Shown here one piece after another: positions 15,083 through 21,906 of a stretch of 21,906 bases of DNA; within the stretch, counting starts at the first letter, position 1, and each line of letters starts with the position of its first letter. Location of the stretch: positions 1-21,906 of the forward strand of contig JBAYJD010000046.1 of assembly GCA_041665305.1 (NCBI GenBank), read 5' to 3'. Source of the stretch: YA12-FULL-51-18 sp041665305. GTDB taxonomy: Bacteria > Elusimicrobiota > Elusimicrobia > Elusimicrobiales > UBA9959. Below the pieces are notes generated by a model, which worked only from the letters and a program-made list of their open reading frames with translations, made no database searches and was not told the DNA's origin. A program made the position numbers and the translations under genes.

Positions 15083-18000
15083 ATGGTAAAAACTTTCTTC
15101 GTTGCTTTTATTTTCCTATGGCCGGGAAGCCTGAGCGCCGGAATCATCACCCACGACCTCAAGGTGAGGATCGAACCCGCCCGAAACAGCCTCGCGGCCG
15201 AAGACACCATAACTCTCCCCCGCTCCGGGAACGGCGAGGCCGGAATTATATTTTCCCTGCATAAGGGACTAGCCCCGTCGATCCTCACCAAAGGCGCGAC
15301 CCTCAGGGAATTAGATCCCGACGGGTCCAGCGCGGTCTACGGCCTCAATTACTCCACTGGGACCGTCGTCGCCGCAAAATATTCTCTGCTCCTGCCTCCC
15401 GGAGTAAATTCGTTCACGATAAAATACTCCGGGGTGATAAACCATCCTCAGGCCGAACAGGCGGAAAACTACGCCCGGTCCTTCTCCGAAACCCCCGGCC
15501 TGATAACCGCCGACGGCGTCTATCTGGCAGGCGCGAGTTTCTGGTATCCGCAGTTCGACGGCCGGCTCTCCGCTTTTAAGCTCGAAACCGACCTGCCTTA
15601 CGGTTATGAGTCGGTCGCAGGCGGCGGCCGGCTCTCCCGCGCGGTCCGCGGCGACCGCACCCTGACGGTCTGGAAAACCGCTTCCCCCCAGGATGAGATA
15701 ACGCTTGTCTGCGGCAGATACAAGGAATACGACGCCGGGGAGGCGGACCTCAAGCTGCAGGTCTTCCTGAGGACGCCCGACGACGAACTGGCCCGGAAAT
15801 ATCTGGACGCCGCCGGACGGTATGTGGAGATGTACTCCGGCCTGCTCGGACCTTACCCATACGGCAAATTCGCGCTCGTGGAAAATTTCTGGGAAACCGG
15901 CTACGGCGTCCCCTCCTTCACCCTGCTGGGGTCCAGAGTCATCCGTCTACCTTTCATCCTCAACTCCTCCTACCCGCACGAGATCCTGCACAACTGGTGG
16001 GGCAACGGAGTGTTCGTCGATTATGAAAAAGGCAACTGGTGCGAAGGGCTGACCGCCTACCTTGCCGACTATCTTATAAGCGAAGGCCGCGGCAAAGGCC
16101 GCGAATACCGCATGACCGTCCTGCAGAAATACGCCGACTATGTGCGTTCGGGAAAAGACCTTCCCCTGCGGGATTTCCGTTCCCGGAACTCCTCTGCCTC
16201 GGAAGCCGTAGGCTACGGCAAGGCGCTGATGTTCTACCACATGCTCAGGGCCGGTCTCGGAGACGAAAAATTCAAAGCGGGCCTGCGGGACTTTTATAAG
16301 AAGAACAAGTTCAAATACGCGTCCTTTGAGGACCTGAAACGCTCCTTTGAAGGACAAACCGGCGGGACCGGGCTGGATGAGTTTTTCGCACAATGGGTGG
16401 ACCGGTCCGGGGCTCCGGAACTTGCCCTGAAGGATGTAAGGGTCACGCCCGGGACCGACGGCTTCGAGCTGGAGTTCTCCATCGCGCAGCTACAGGACGG
16501 CCCGGCCTATAAACTGGAGGTGCCGGTCGCGGTACAACTTGAAAACATAAGCCGCCCCCGCCTGCTGCGGCTGGCGATGAAAAAAAAAGAGGAACACTTC
16601 AAGTATTCCTCCACGATGCGCCCGGCCCGGGTGGAAATAGACCCGGAATTCGACCTTTTCCGCAAACTGAGCCCGCTTGAAACCCCGCCCACGCTGTCCC
16701 GCCTGCTGGGCGCGGAAAAACCGCTGATCATACTTCCCTCCGCCGCTTCAGGCGCGGCGGGCGCGGCCTATGAAGCCTTCGCCCTTGCCTGGACCAGGGA
16801 TAAGAACAATCTGCCGGAGATAAAGAGGGATTCGGAACTCGCCGGACTCCCCGCCGGCCGCCGGACCTGGGTGATCGGCGCGGAAAATAAATTCTACCCC
16901 GCCTTAGCCGCCCGCCTGGAACCGCGGGGCGTCAGGTTCTCGCGGGGCAGGACCATGATCGGCAACCGGGACTTTCCATCATCGTCCTGCACATTCGTTT
17001 TCGCGGACCTTAACCCCGAAAACCCGCTCTATTCCACCGGGCTCATCCTCGCCGCAAGACCGGAAAAACTGCAATTACTGGCCTCCAGGCTGCCTCATTA
17101 CGGCAAATACGGCTACCTGGTCTTCGACGAAGAAATGACCTCGCTGGCCGCGGGCGGCTGGGAAACCGGAAATTCCCCCCTGGCCGCCGTGCTGGACCCC
17201 GGCGCGCCGCGGCCTGCCTACCCGGCGCGCGAGCCGCTGGCTGCGCCCGCCTCCGCTTTCTCCGCGGACCGCATGAAGCAGCATGTTTTATATCTGGCCT
17301 CCGGCCCCGAAGGCCGCGGCCCCGGCGAACCGGGCCTTGAAAAAGCCCGCAAATATATCAGCGCCATGTTCCGCCGATACGGCCTTATGCCGCTGTCGGA
17401 AAGCGGGTTCGCGCAGGAATGGACGGACTCCGGACGGACCCTCACGAATCTAGCCGGTATGGTCCAGGGTTCAGGGCGCAAACACGAGTATCTGGTCATA
17501 AGCGCCCACTATGACCACCTCCCGCCGGAACACGGCAGGAGCTATCCGGGCGCCAACGACAACGCCTCCGGAGTGGCGCTGATGCTGGAACTGGCGGATT
17601 ATTATTCTAAGCACGCGCCCGGCCGCTCCATAATATTCGCGGCTTTCGACGGGGAGGAGGAAGGCCGGCTGGGATCCGAACGCTTCGTCAAAAGCCGGCT
17701 GGCGCCGCTCAAAACCGACGCGGACATCAACCTGGATTCCGTCGGCCGCCTGGACGGCGGGAACATGATGTTTTTAAACTCCGGTTCCTCCGATAAATGG
17801 GTACATATCCTGAGAGGCGCCGGATTCGTCACCGGCTACGACTACGAAGCTTCGAAGCAGGACCTGGACTCAAGCGACCAGGCAAGTTTTATAAAAGCCG
17901 GAGTGCCGGCCGTCCAGCTTTTCAGCGGGGTGAACGCCGACTACCACAAGGCCACCGACACGGCCGACAAAATTGATTACGGCGGCATGGTAAAAGAAGC

Positions 18001-18376
18001 CGAATTTATCAGGGAAATAGCGGATTATCTGGCCGGCGACTCGGATTTCATCACCCGGCCCCGGTCCTCCCTCAATCCCCTGCCTCCGGCCCCCGGCCTT
18101 TCCCCGAGGAAAGCCTCCACCGGGCTGACGCCTTCTTTCGACTGGCAGGGAACGGGCGTAAAAGCGGACTCCGTGGCCGACGGTTCTCCCCTGTGGAGGA
18201 CAGGGTTCAAAGCCGGCGATGTTATTGTCAAAATTAACGATATTCCCACGGAAGACCTGCGCGCGTATGCGCGGGAACTGAAGAAATACGCGCCCGGAGA
18301 CAGAATAAAAATAACATATCTTTCCGACAGCCTAGAAAAAACCGCAGAAATAGACCTCTCCGCAGTAATTCGGTGA
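15083..18376 (+). CDS. Secreted protease fusion: M1-like, M28-like and PDZ domains
   Basis: 1097 residues. Signal peptide about 1-19 (MVKTFFVAFIFLWPGSLSAG). About 20-450 is M1-aminopeptidase-like: ENFWETGYGVPSFTLLG, zinc motif HEILH (299-303) and Glu321 in NWCEGL, with 17 residues after the second His where classic M1 has 18. About 530-720 is an unassigned middle part. About 725-1015 is M28-like with every zinc ligand: His809 and Asp811 (SAHYDH), Asp826 (NDNASG), Glu858-Glu859 (DGEEEG), Asp885 (NLDSVG) and His955 (DYHKATDT). About 1020-1097 is a PDZ domain (FKAGDVIVKINDIPTEDLRA). Both peptidases look active, so it may shorten peptides outside the cytoplasm. The gene ends in three AATTCGGTG repeats and a hairpin. 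Confidence 0.9.
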   Translation: MVKTFFVAFIFLWPGSLSAGIITHDLKVRIEPARNSLAAEDTITLPRSGNGEAGIIFSLHKGLAPSILTKGATLRELDPDGSSAVYGLNYSTGTVVAAKYSLLLPPGVNSFTIKYSGVINHPQAEQAENYARSFSETPGLITADGVYLAGASFWYPQFDGRLSAFKLETDLPYGYESVAGGGRLSRAVRGDRTLTVWKTASPQDEITLVCGRYKEYDAGEADLKLQVFLRTPDDELARKYLDAAGRYVEMYSGLLGPYPYGKFALVENFWETGYGVPSFTLLGSRVIRLPFILNSSYPHEILHNWWGNGVFVDYEKGNWCEGLTAYLADYLISEGRGKGREYRMTVLQKYADYVRSGKDLPLRDFRSRNSSASEAVGYGKALMFYHMLRAGLGDEKFKAGLRDFYKKNKFKYASFEDLKRSFEGQTGGTGLDEFFAQWVDRSGAPELALKDVRVTPGTDGFELEFSIAQLQDGPAYKLEVPVAVQLENISRPRLLRLAMKKKEEHFKYSSTMRPARVEIDPEFDLFRKLSPLETPPTLSRLLGAEKPLIILPSAASGAAGAAYEAFALAWTRDKNNLPEIKRDSELAGLPAGRRTWVIGAENKFYPALAARLEPRGVRFSRGRTMIGNRDFPSSSCTFVFADLNPENPLYSTGLILAARPEKLQLLASRLPHYGKYGYLVFDEEMTSLAAGGWETGNSPLAAVLDPGAPRPAYPAREPLAAPASAFSADRMKQHVLYLASGPEGRGPGEPGLEKARKYISAMFRRYGLMPLSESGFAQEWTDSGRTLTNLAGMVQGSGRKHEYLVISAHYDHLPPEHGRSYPGANDNASGVALMLELADYYSKHAPGRSIIFAAFDGEEEGRLGSERFVKSRLAPLKTDADINLDSVGRLDGGNMMFLNSGSSDKWVHILRGAGFVTGYDYEASKQDLDSSDQASFIKAGVPAVQLFSGVNADYHKATDTADKIDYGGMVKEAEFIREIADYLAGDSDFITRPRSSLNPLPPAPGLSPRKASTGLTPSFDWQGTGVKADSVADGSPLWRTGFKAGDVIVKINDIPTEDLRAYARELKKYAPGDRIKITYLSDSLEKTAEIDLSAVIR

Positions 18377-18397
18377 AATTCGGTGGGAAATTCGGTG
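18367..18397 (+). repeat. Three AATTCGGTG direct repeats at the protease-fusion stop codon
   Basis: AATTCGGTG occurs at 18367, 18377 and 18389. The first copy supplies the last Arg codon and the TGA stop; the third runs into the terminator hairpin. Spacers are A and GGA-like. This is possibly slippage. Confidence 0.7.
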
Positions 18398-18426
18398 ACA
18401 CACAACTGTTATGTGAGGTGTCACCG
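18393..18426 (+). terminator. Hairpin downstream of the protease fusion
   Basis: CGGTGACAC (18393-18401) pairs exactly with GTGTCACCG (18418-18426) over a 16-nt loop, 17 bp past the stop. No T-run follows, so it is a terminator or mRNA 3'-end stabiliser, not a textbook intrinsic terminator. Confidence 0.5.
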
Positions 18427-18446
18427 CGATATGTACCGATCGGCCC

Positions 18447-18475
18447 TTGACAAGCGGGGGGGCGTCCATTAACCT
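18447..18475 (+). promoter_or_regulatory. Promoter of the HELLGH-protein gene
   Basis: A perfect -35 TTGACA (18447-18452), a 17-nt spacer and a weak -10 TAACCT (18470-18475). Transcription from about 18482 would leave only about 8 nt before the ATG at 18490, with no room for a normal Shine-Dalgarno. Confidence 0.5.
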
Positions 18476-18489
18476 ATTCTTGGGATATT

Positions 18490-19716
18490 ATGGAACGCCG
18501 GATATTAACACTGTTGCTGGTCCTTACCCTTGCTTCCGCGGGCGCGCGGGCGGAGGACCTCGACGCCGCGGCGCAGGCGGGCGCGCAACGGTTCGACGGC
18601 GCGAGCCGTTACCCCACGGTTTCCAAACCTTTGCCTTCCGCCCAGGATAAAGCGCAGCTTCTGACGGAATTTAAAAAACATGTGACTATAAACGACCGCG
18701 GCGTACCCGCCGAAGGCGCGGCTCTGAACGCTATTTTGACGCGCCTTATGGACAGCCCTACGGCCAGGGAACTTGCGGGGCAATTTATAAAAGAAGACGC
18801 AAAAGCGGTGATCTCATTTGAAGAGCTCCCTGACACACGGATTATCGAGGCCAACGGTAAAAAAGAATTCTACAACACCGGCGGCCACCTCCATCAGAAC
18901 ACGAACCCCATCATAAAGGTCGACCTGAACAGCGCCTACCTGATAGTCCAACGGCACTGGGGTTCTCCTGAACAAACGCTTGCGCACGAACTGCTGGGAC
19001 ACGCGCTGGAGAAGGCCAGGGCGAAAAGGTACGGAGTGGCGGATGTCAATTATTACAACCTGAACGATGAAGCCAACGCAGGACTGGTAGGTTGGACGGT
19101 GGACGCGGAACTGGGAAGACATATAGCCAACCCCCTGGCGTGGACATACATGGCGGACCCGGATGACTACCTTAATCAGGTAAAATTGAGCGCGTCTTGT
19201 TACGCGCCCATGTTAAGTTCGGAAGAAATGAAAGATCCCCAAGCCGCTTTTAAAGAACGGCTGGCGGACGCCGACGAGCTGCTGGCAAACATTCCGGTCA
19301 AAAAGAAAAACAATGAAACCTGGCTCCGGATAATCGAGCACCTGATAACCGTGCACAAAATGGACCCGGCGGCCTTTCTAACGCGGAAAGAAAACCTCGT
19401 CGGTAATCTGAAGACACTGCCCGATACGGAAGCCGAATTGCGGGACATCAGACAGTCCCTGGAACAACTTATAGCCAAATGCAACGGTCAAAACGGCGCG
19501 GCCTGGATCGCAAGTCTTAAAGCGGGCTTAAACAGCGCGTTTTTCAGGCAACAGGACCAGGAGATGCAGAAACACCGGCAGCTCCTGGCCGGCCTGATGC
19601 TTGGGAAGACCGAACAGTCCGAAGCGCCGCCGGACCGCCCAGGCCAGCTCACCTGGGACCAGCTTAAGGAACTTTGGGAAAAAGACATAGCCTCCGACTG
19701 CGGCGGCAAGTTGTGA
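18490..19716 (+). CDS. Secreted putative zinc-metallopeptidase-like protein with HELLGH motif
   Basis: 408 residues. Signal peptide about 1-21 (MERRILTLLLVLTLASAGAR, then A). I do not recognise the family. The segment QTLAHELLGHALEKA carries His166, Glu167 and His171, which is HExxxH and not the usual HExxH. About 85-160 leads up to it with strands (AKAVISFEELPDTRIIEA, PIIKVDLNSAYLIVQ) like the edge strand of zincin proteases. After it come DEANAGLVGWTVDAELG, where acidic residues could give a third ligand, and a helical C-terminal half (about 240-400) with a Cys pair (Cys229, Cys404) that could form a disulphide. If active it would be an exported protease; otherwise a degenerate one. Start set by the signal peptide and promoter spacing. 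Confidence 0.7.
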   Translation: MERRILTLLLVLTLASAGARAEDLDAAAQAGAQRFDGASRYPTVSKPLPSAQDKAQLLTEFKKHVTINDRGVPAEGAALNAILTRLMDSPTARELAGQFIKEDAKAVISFEELPDTRIIEANGKKEFYNTGGHLHQNTNPIIKVDLNSAYLIVQRHWGSPEQTLAHELLGHALEKARAKRYGVADVNYYNLNDEANAGLVGWTVDAELGRHIANPLAWTYMADPDDYLNQVKLSASCYAPMLSSEEMKDPQAAFKERLADADELLANIPVKKKNNETWLRIIEHLITVHKMDPAAFLTRKENLVGNLKTLPDTEAELRDIRQSLEQLIAKCNGQNGAAWIASLKAGLNSAFFRQQDQEMQKHRQLLAGLMLGKTEQSEAPPDRPGQLTWDQLKELWEKDIASDCGGKL

Positions 19717-19770
19717 GGCGCGAAAATTTTTAAATTAATGCGGAAGGAGGTGGGCCGTCGGCTTTATTTT

Positions 19771-19779
19771 TGGTACACT
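19771..19779 (+). promoter_or_regulatory. Extended -10 box of the lipoprotein gene
   Basis: TGGTACACT gives an extended -10 (TGn followed by TACACT, 19774-19779). The ATG at 19793 is 14 nt downstream, so the leader would be about 7 nt without a Shine-Dalgarno. The gap 19717-19792 also holds AAGGAGGTG at 19743, far from any usable start codon. Confidence 0.45.
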
Positions 19780-19792
19780 TCATTGTAAGCTT

Positions 19793-20155
19793 ATGCGATC
19801 GAAAGAATTATTATTTCCGCTTTTAGCCTTCCCGCTGCTGGCCGCGTGCGGGACCGTCGCCGCTCCGGTGAACATTAAAAAAGAGCCCGTCCGGGTCGAG
19901 GCGCCCGCCAAACCGCGGCTTTCCCCTGAAGACGCCAAAAAAGTGGAACGGCTCTATTACCAGGCCGTGGACGCCTACAGCATGGACAACCTTGAAGGCG
20001 CCGCCCTGTACCTGAAAGAGATCTCCGCAATAACGTCCCAGTACGCCCCGGCCCGCGAGCTTGCTGAAAAAATAAAGCTTGCCGGGCAAAAAACGGCGAC
20101 ACAGGGAACCCCGCCCGCTTCCACACAGTCCGCTCCCACGCAACCCTCCCGCTGA
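19793..20155 (+). CDS. Small lipoprotein with a TPR-like helical segment
   Basis: 120 residues. Lipoprotein signal MRSKELLFPLLAFPLLAACG with lipobox LAAC, so Cys19 should be lipidated and the protein anchored on the periplasmic side or outer membrane. Residues about 44-92 (AKKVERLYYQAVDAYSMDNL ... AALYLKEISAITSQYAPARELAEKI) have the pattern of one and a half TPR helices-pairs: A-Y-x(5-7)-A-x-Y-L. The last 25 residues are Thr, Pro, Gln and Ser rich and likely disordered. Such small TPR lipoproteins often help assemble envelope complexes, but no partner can be named. It lies between the HELLGH protein and the histidine kinase on the same strand; each gap (76 and 68 bp) carries promoter-like boxes, so they may be separate units. 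Confidence 0.75.
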   Translation: MRSKELLFPLLAFPLLAACGTVAAPVNIKKEPVRVEAPAKPRLSPEDAKKVERLYYQAVDAYSMDNLEGAALYLKEISAITSQYAPARELAEKIKLAGQKTATQGTPPASTQSAPTQPSR

Positions 20156-20162
20156 ACCGCAT

Positions 20163-20179
20163 ACCGTCCGTCGGACGGT
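20163..20179 (+). terminator. Short palindrome after the lipoprotein gene
   Basis: ACCGTCCG, a single T, then CGGACGGT, followed by TTTG. As RNA the stem would be about six pairs with a 5-nt loop and a short U-run. It is a weak terminator, or an operator next to the kinase promoter at 20180. Confidence 0.4.
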
Positions 20180-20207
20180 TTGTCCGGCGTTAAAAATTAG
20201 GTACCAT
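20180..20207 (+). promoter_or_regulatory. Possible promoter of the histidine kinase gene
   Basis: TTGTCC (20180-20185), a 16-nt spacer and TACCAT (20202-20207). The leader would be about 10 nt and would begin with GGGAGAA, a usable Shine-Dalgarno for the ATG at 20224. Confidence 0.4.
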
Positions 20208-20223
20208 ATCCCCGGGAGAACAA

Positions 20224-21561
20224 ATGAAAAGGACCGGCGATCTGGCGATAAAAATTTCCGCGCTGTTCGTGCTTGTCGTCTTCGCGGTGATAGCCTGGAC
20301 GGCGGGTTATATCCTGAAGGACGCTAAAACGAACCTCCTGGCGGATATGTCCGCGCGCACCGGCTCTTTCGCGCGCTCTTCAAGAGAAGCCTTTTCCCCC
20401 AAACTGGACAGGTTTTGGCTGCATTTCCTGGTTAATGAATTCGCGCGGACGAAAGCGGCGCGGTATGTCCTTATCTCGGATGCGGGCGGCAAGATCCTTT
20501 CACATTCCCTGCCGGAACGGATCGGAGAGATAGACAACACTCCCGAAGGCCGGGCCGCCAGGAAAGCTTCCGGCCCGCTCATGCGCGCCTTCCACGGGGC
20601 CGACAACCTGGATTATTATTATTTTTCCGCTCCGATAACCCTCGGAGGCAAGCGTCTCGGCACGGCGGCGGCGGCCGTAAACACCGTGACGATAGACGCC
20701 TCCCTGTCGGACACAAGGAAAAAACTTGCCGTCATCCTTCTGGCCGCCCTGCTGGCGCTGGTCATGATAGCCGCGATAATGGTCCTGATCAGGCGGGAAC
20801 AGCGGGCGGCGAAACTCAAATCCGACATGGTCCACCTGGTCAGCCACGAGTTCAACAACGCGCTGGCGACCATCGACGCCTGCATCTTCCTGCTGGAAGA
20901 AACGGAACCGGCCGGCAGCGACCAATCGCGCAGCGGCGTTTACCGCACCCTGGCCGACTCGCGCAAATCTCTCAGGCTTTATGTGAAAAATATCCTGAAC
21001 GAAGCGCGCATGGAGTCCGGAAAATTCAGGATAGAAAAAGTGCCGCTGGCCCTCATAGACCTGACCGAAGAATCCATGACCGCCATGAACGAACTTATCC
21101 GCCAGAAGAGCATCGCGGTCTCGATGCACCTGCCCCGCGGCTGCAGGCTGCTGGTCAGCGCCGACCAGGAAGCCCTGGCCATAGTGATCGCAAATCTCAT
21201 AGGCAACGCCGTTAAATACACGCCGAAGAACGGCAAAGTCAAGGTAAGGATCATCCCGCACGAAGACACGCCCCAGATGGTGATCTTCCAGGTGGAAAAC
21301 ACAGGCGCGGGCATTTCAAAAGACGATATAGAAAGGATCAAAGCCGGGTTCTACCGGACCGAAGACGGGCGGGCCGCGGCCGCGGGGTTCGGACTCGGGC
21401 TTAAGATCTCCAACCAGCTGCTTTTACTGCACGGCAGCAGGCTGGAAATTGAAAGCGAACAAGGCAAATATTCCAGGTTCCATTTTTCCCTGCCCATACT
21501 CAGCACCACCTGCGCGCTTGAAAAAAAACCCATACCGCGGCACAAAGAAAAGCCCGCCTGA
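20224..21561 (+). CDS. Membrane sensor histidine kinase
   Basis: 445 residues. Transmembrane helix 1 at about 9-31 (ISALFVLVVFAVIAWTAGYI), an extracytoplasmic sensor of about 130 residues with single-CACHE-like features (RYVLISDAGGKILSH, YYYFSAPITLGGKRLGTAAA), and helix 2 at about 163-186 (LAVILLAALLALVMIAAIMV). The H-box is LVSHEFNNALATIDACIFLL with phospho-acceptor His208; HEFNNAL is a variant of the usual HELRTPL. The ATPase domain has the N-box (IVIANLIGNAVKYTPKNG), a G1-like NTGAGIS and the G2 GFGLGLKISNQLLLLHG. There is no HAMP or receiver domain and no response regulator in the window, so it is an orphan here. GGGAG before the ATG supports the start. The dispersed repeat copy B begins just after the stop. 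Confidence 0.9.
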   Translation: MKRTGDLAIKISALFVLVVFAVIAWTAGYILKDAKTNLLADMSARTGSFARSSREAFSPKLDRFWLHFLVNEFARTKAARYVLISDAGGKILSHSLPERIGEIDNTPEGRAARKASGPLMRAFHGADNLDYYYFSAPITLGGKRLGTAAAAVNTVTIDASLSDTRKKLAVILLAALLALVMIAAIMVLIRREQRAAKLKSDMVHLVSHEFNNALATIDACIFLLEETEPAGSDQSRSGVYRTLADSRKSLRLYVKNILNEARMESGKFRIEKVPLALIDLTEESMTAMNELIRQKSIAVSMHLPRGCRLLVSADQEALAIVIANLIGNAVKYTPKNGKVKVRIIPHEDTPQMVIFQVENTGAGISKDDIERIKAGFYRTEDGRAAAAGFGLGLKISNQLLLLHGSRLEIESEQGKYSRFHFSLPILSTTCALEKKPIPRHKEKPA

Positions 21562-21563
21562 AA

Positions 21564-21906
21564 CCGCGTGTGTCCGGTAACGTGCCCGGCAGCTCCATAC
21601 CCTCGGCACGCCCGCGAACCAGCAGGCCTGCCGTTTCCTTAAATTTTTCTGTGACAGCATCAACAACTATTTTTGTCAGGTGCAGAAACCACCGGGCGGG
21701 GTTAATTGTGCTGTATCATAATTAAGGGCGGGGATATGTTAAATATTAGGTACGCGGCAGGTGAATAACTTGGAGCGGGATGACGGGGGTGTGGGGCTGA
21801 CGGGCCGTCGCGCAAGCCGAGGCTTACGCAAGCGCCGAGTGGACTACGCTACCAGAGGTTTACTACGGACACTACTTCCGCCTGAGCGGGAGCGCGGCCG
21901 CGGTGC
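21564..21906. repeat. Dispersed repeat element, copy B, cut by window edge
   Basis: From 21581 on this matches copy A (7868-8200): 21581-21638 corresponds to 8143-8200 and 21639-21906 to 7912-8134. Differences are scattered single bases and small indels, plus 45 nt at 21839-21883 where copy A has 4 nt. It carries a hairpin CGTGCC...GGCACG (21581-21610). The first 19 bp (21564-21582) match the reverse complement of 7849-7866, which flanks copy A. No gene is supported in this 345-bp stretch. Confidence 0.8.

Overview
This is a GC-rich, gene-dense bacterial window with thirteen protein genes, one of them cut by the left edge. Nearly every product is exported: signal peptides, a lipobox, outer-membrane and surface domains. 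A PorV/PorQ-type barrel, FecR and fibronectin-III surface proteins, a T9SS-like C-terminal domain and a secreted pullulanase suggest a Gram-negative from a little-studied phylum. Elusimicrobiota is my best guess, but it rests on gene style only, with no rRNA or marker gene in view.

Left block (1-7753, minus strand): the start of an exported protein with a YQGRL motif, a PorV/PorQ-like outer-membrane barrel, a FecR-domain protein, a CARDB/PrcB-like protein, and a 1261-residue fibronectin-III protein ending in a T9SS type A-like sorting domain. The last three probably form one expression unit reading right to left, driven by a good promoter just before 7753. A surface secretion and display role is plausible.

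Middle block (7754-9088): mostly repeats. It holds a copy of a dispersed element (7868-8200) whose ends are 44-bp perfect direct repeats, a small secreted helical protein gene, and a run of seven consecutive palindromes (8896-9088). The same 25-bp AT-rich palindrome bounds both the small gene and the palindrome run.

Carbohydrate and hydrolase block (9087-14996): a secreted type I-like pullulanase and a secreted DUF4015-type glycoside hydrolase are divergently arranged with abutting potential start codons. A convergent hairpin separates the latter from an alpha/beta hydrolase gene, which lies downstream of a phosphopentomutase-like gene.

Right block (15083-21561, plus strand): a secreted M1-M28-PDZ protease fusion, a secreted protein with a HELLGH motif, a small lipoprotein and a membrane histidine kinase with no response regulator in view. 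A second copy of the dispersed element follows and runs off the right edge. Several genes have a -10-like box 6-8 nt before the start codon and no Shine-Dalgarno, which suggests leaderless mRNAs. No tRNA, rRNA, CRISPR array or intact transposase was seen. The most unusual material is the non-coding repeats, not any single gene.
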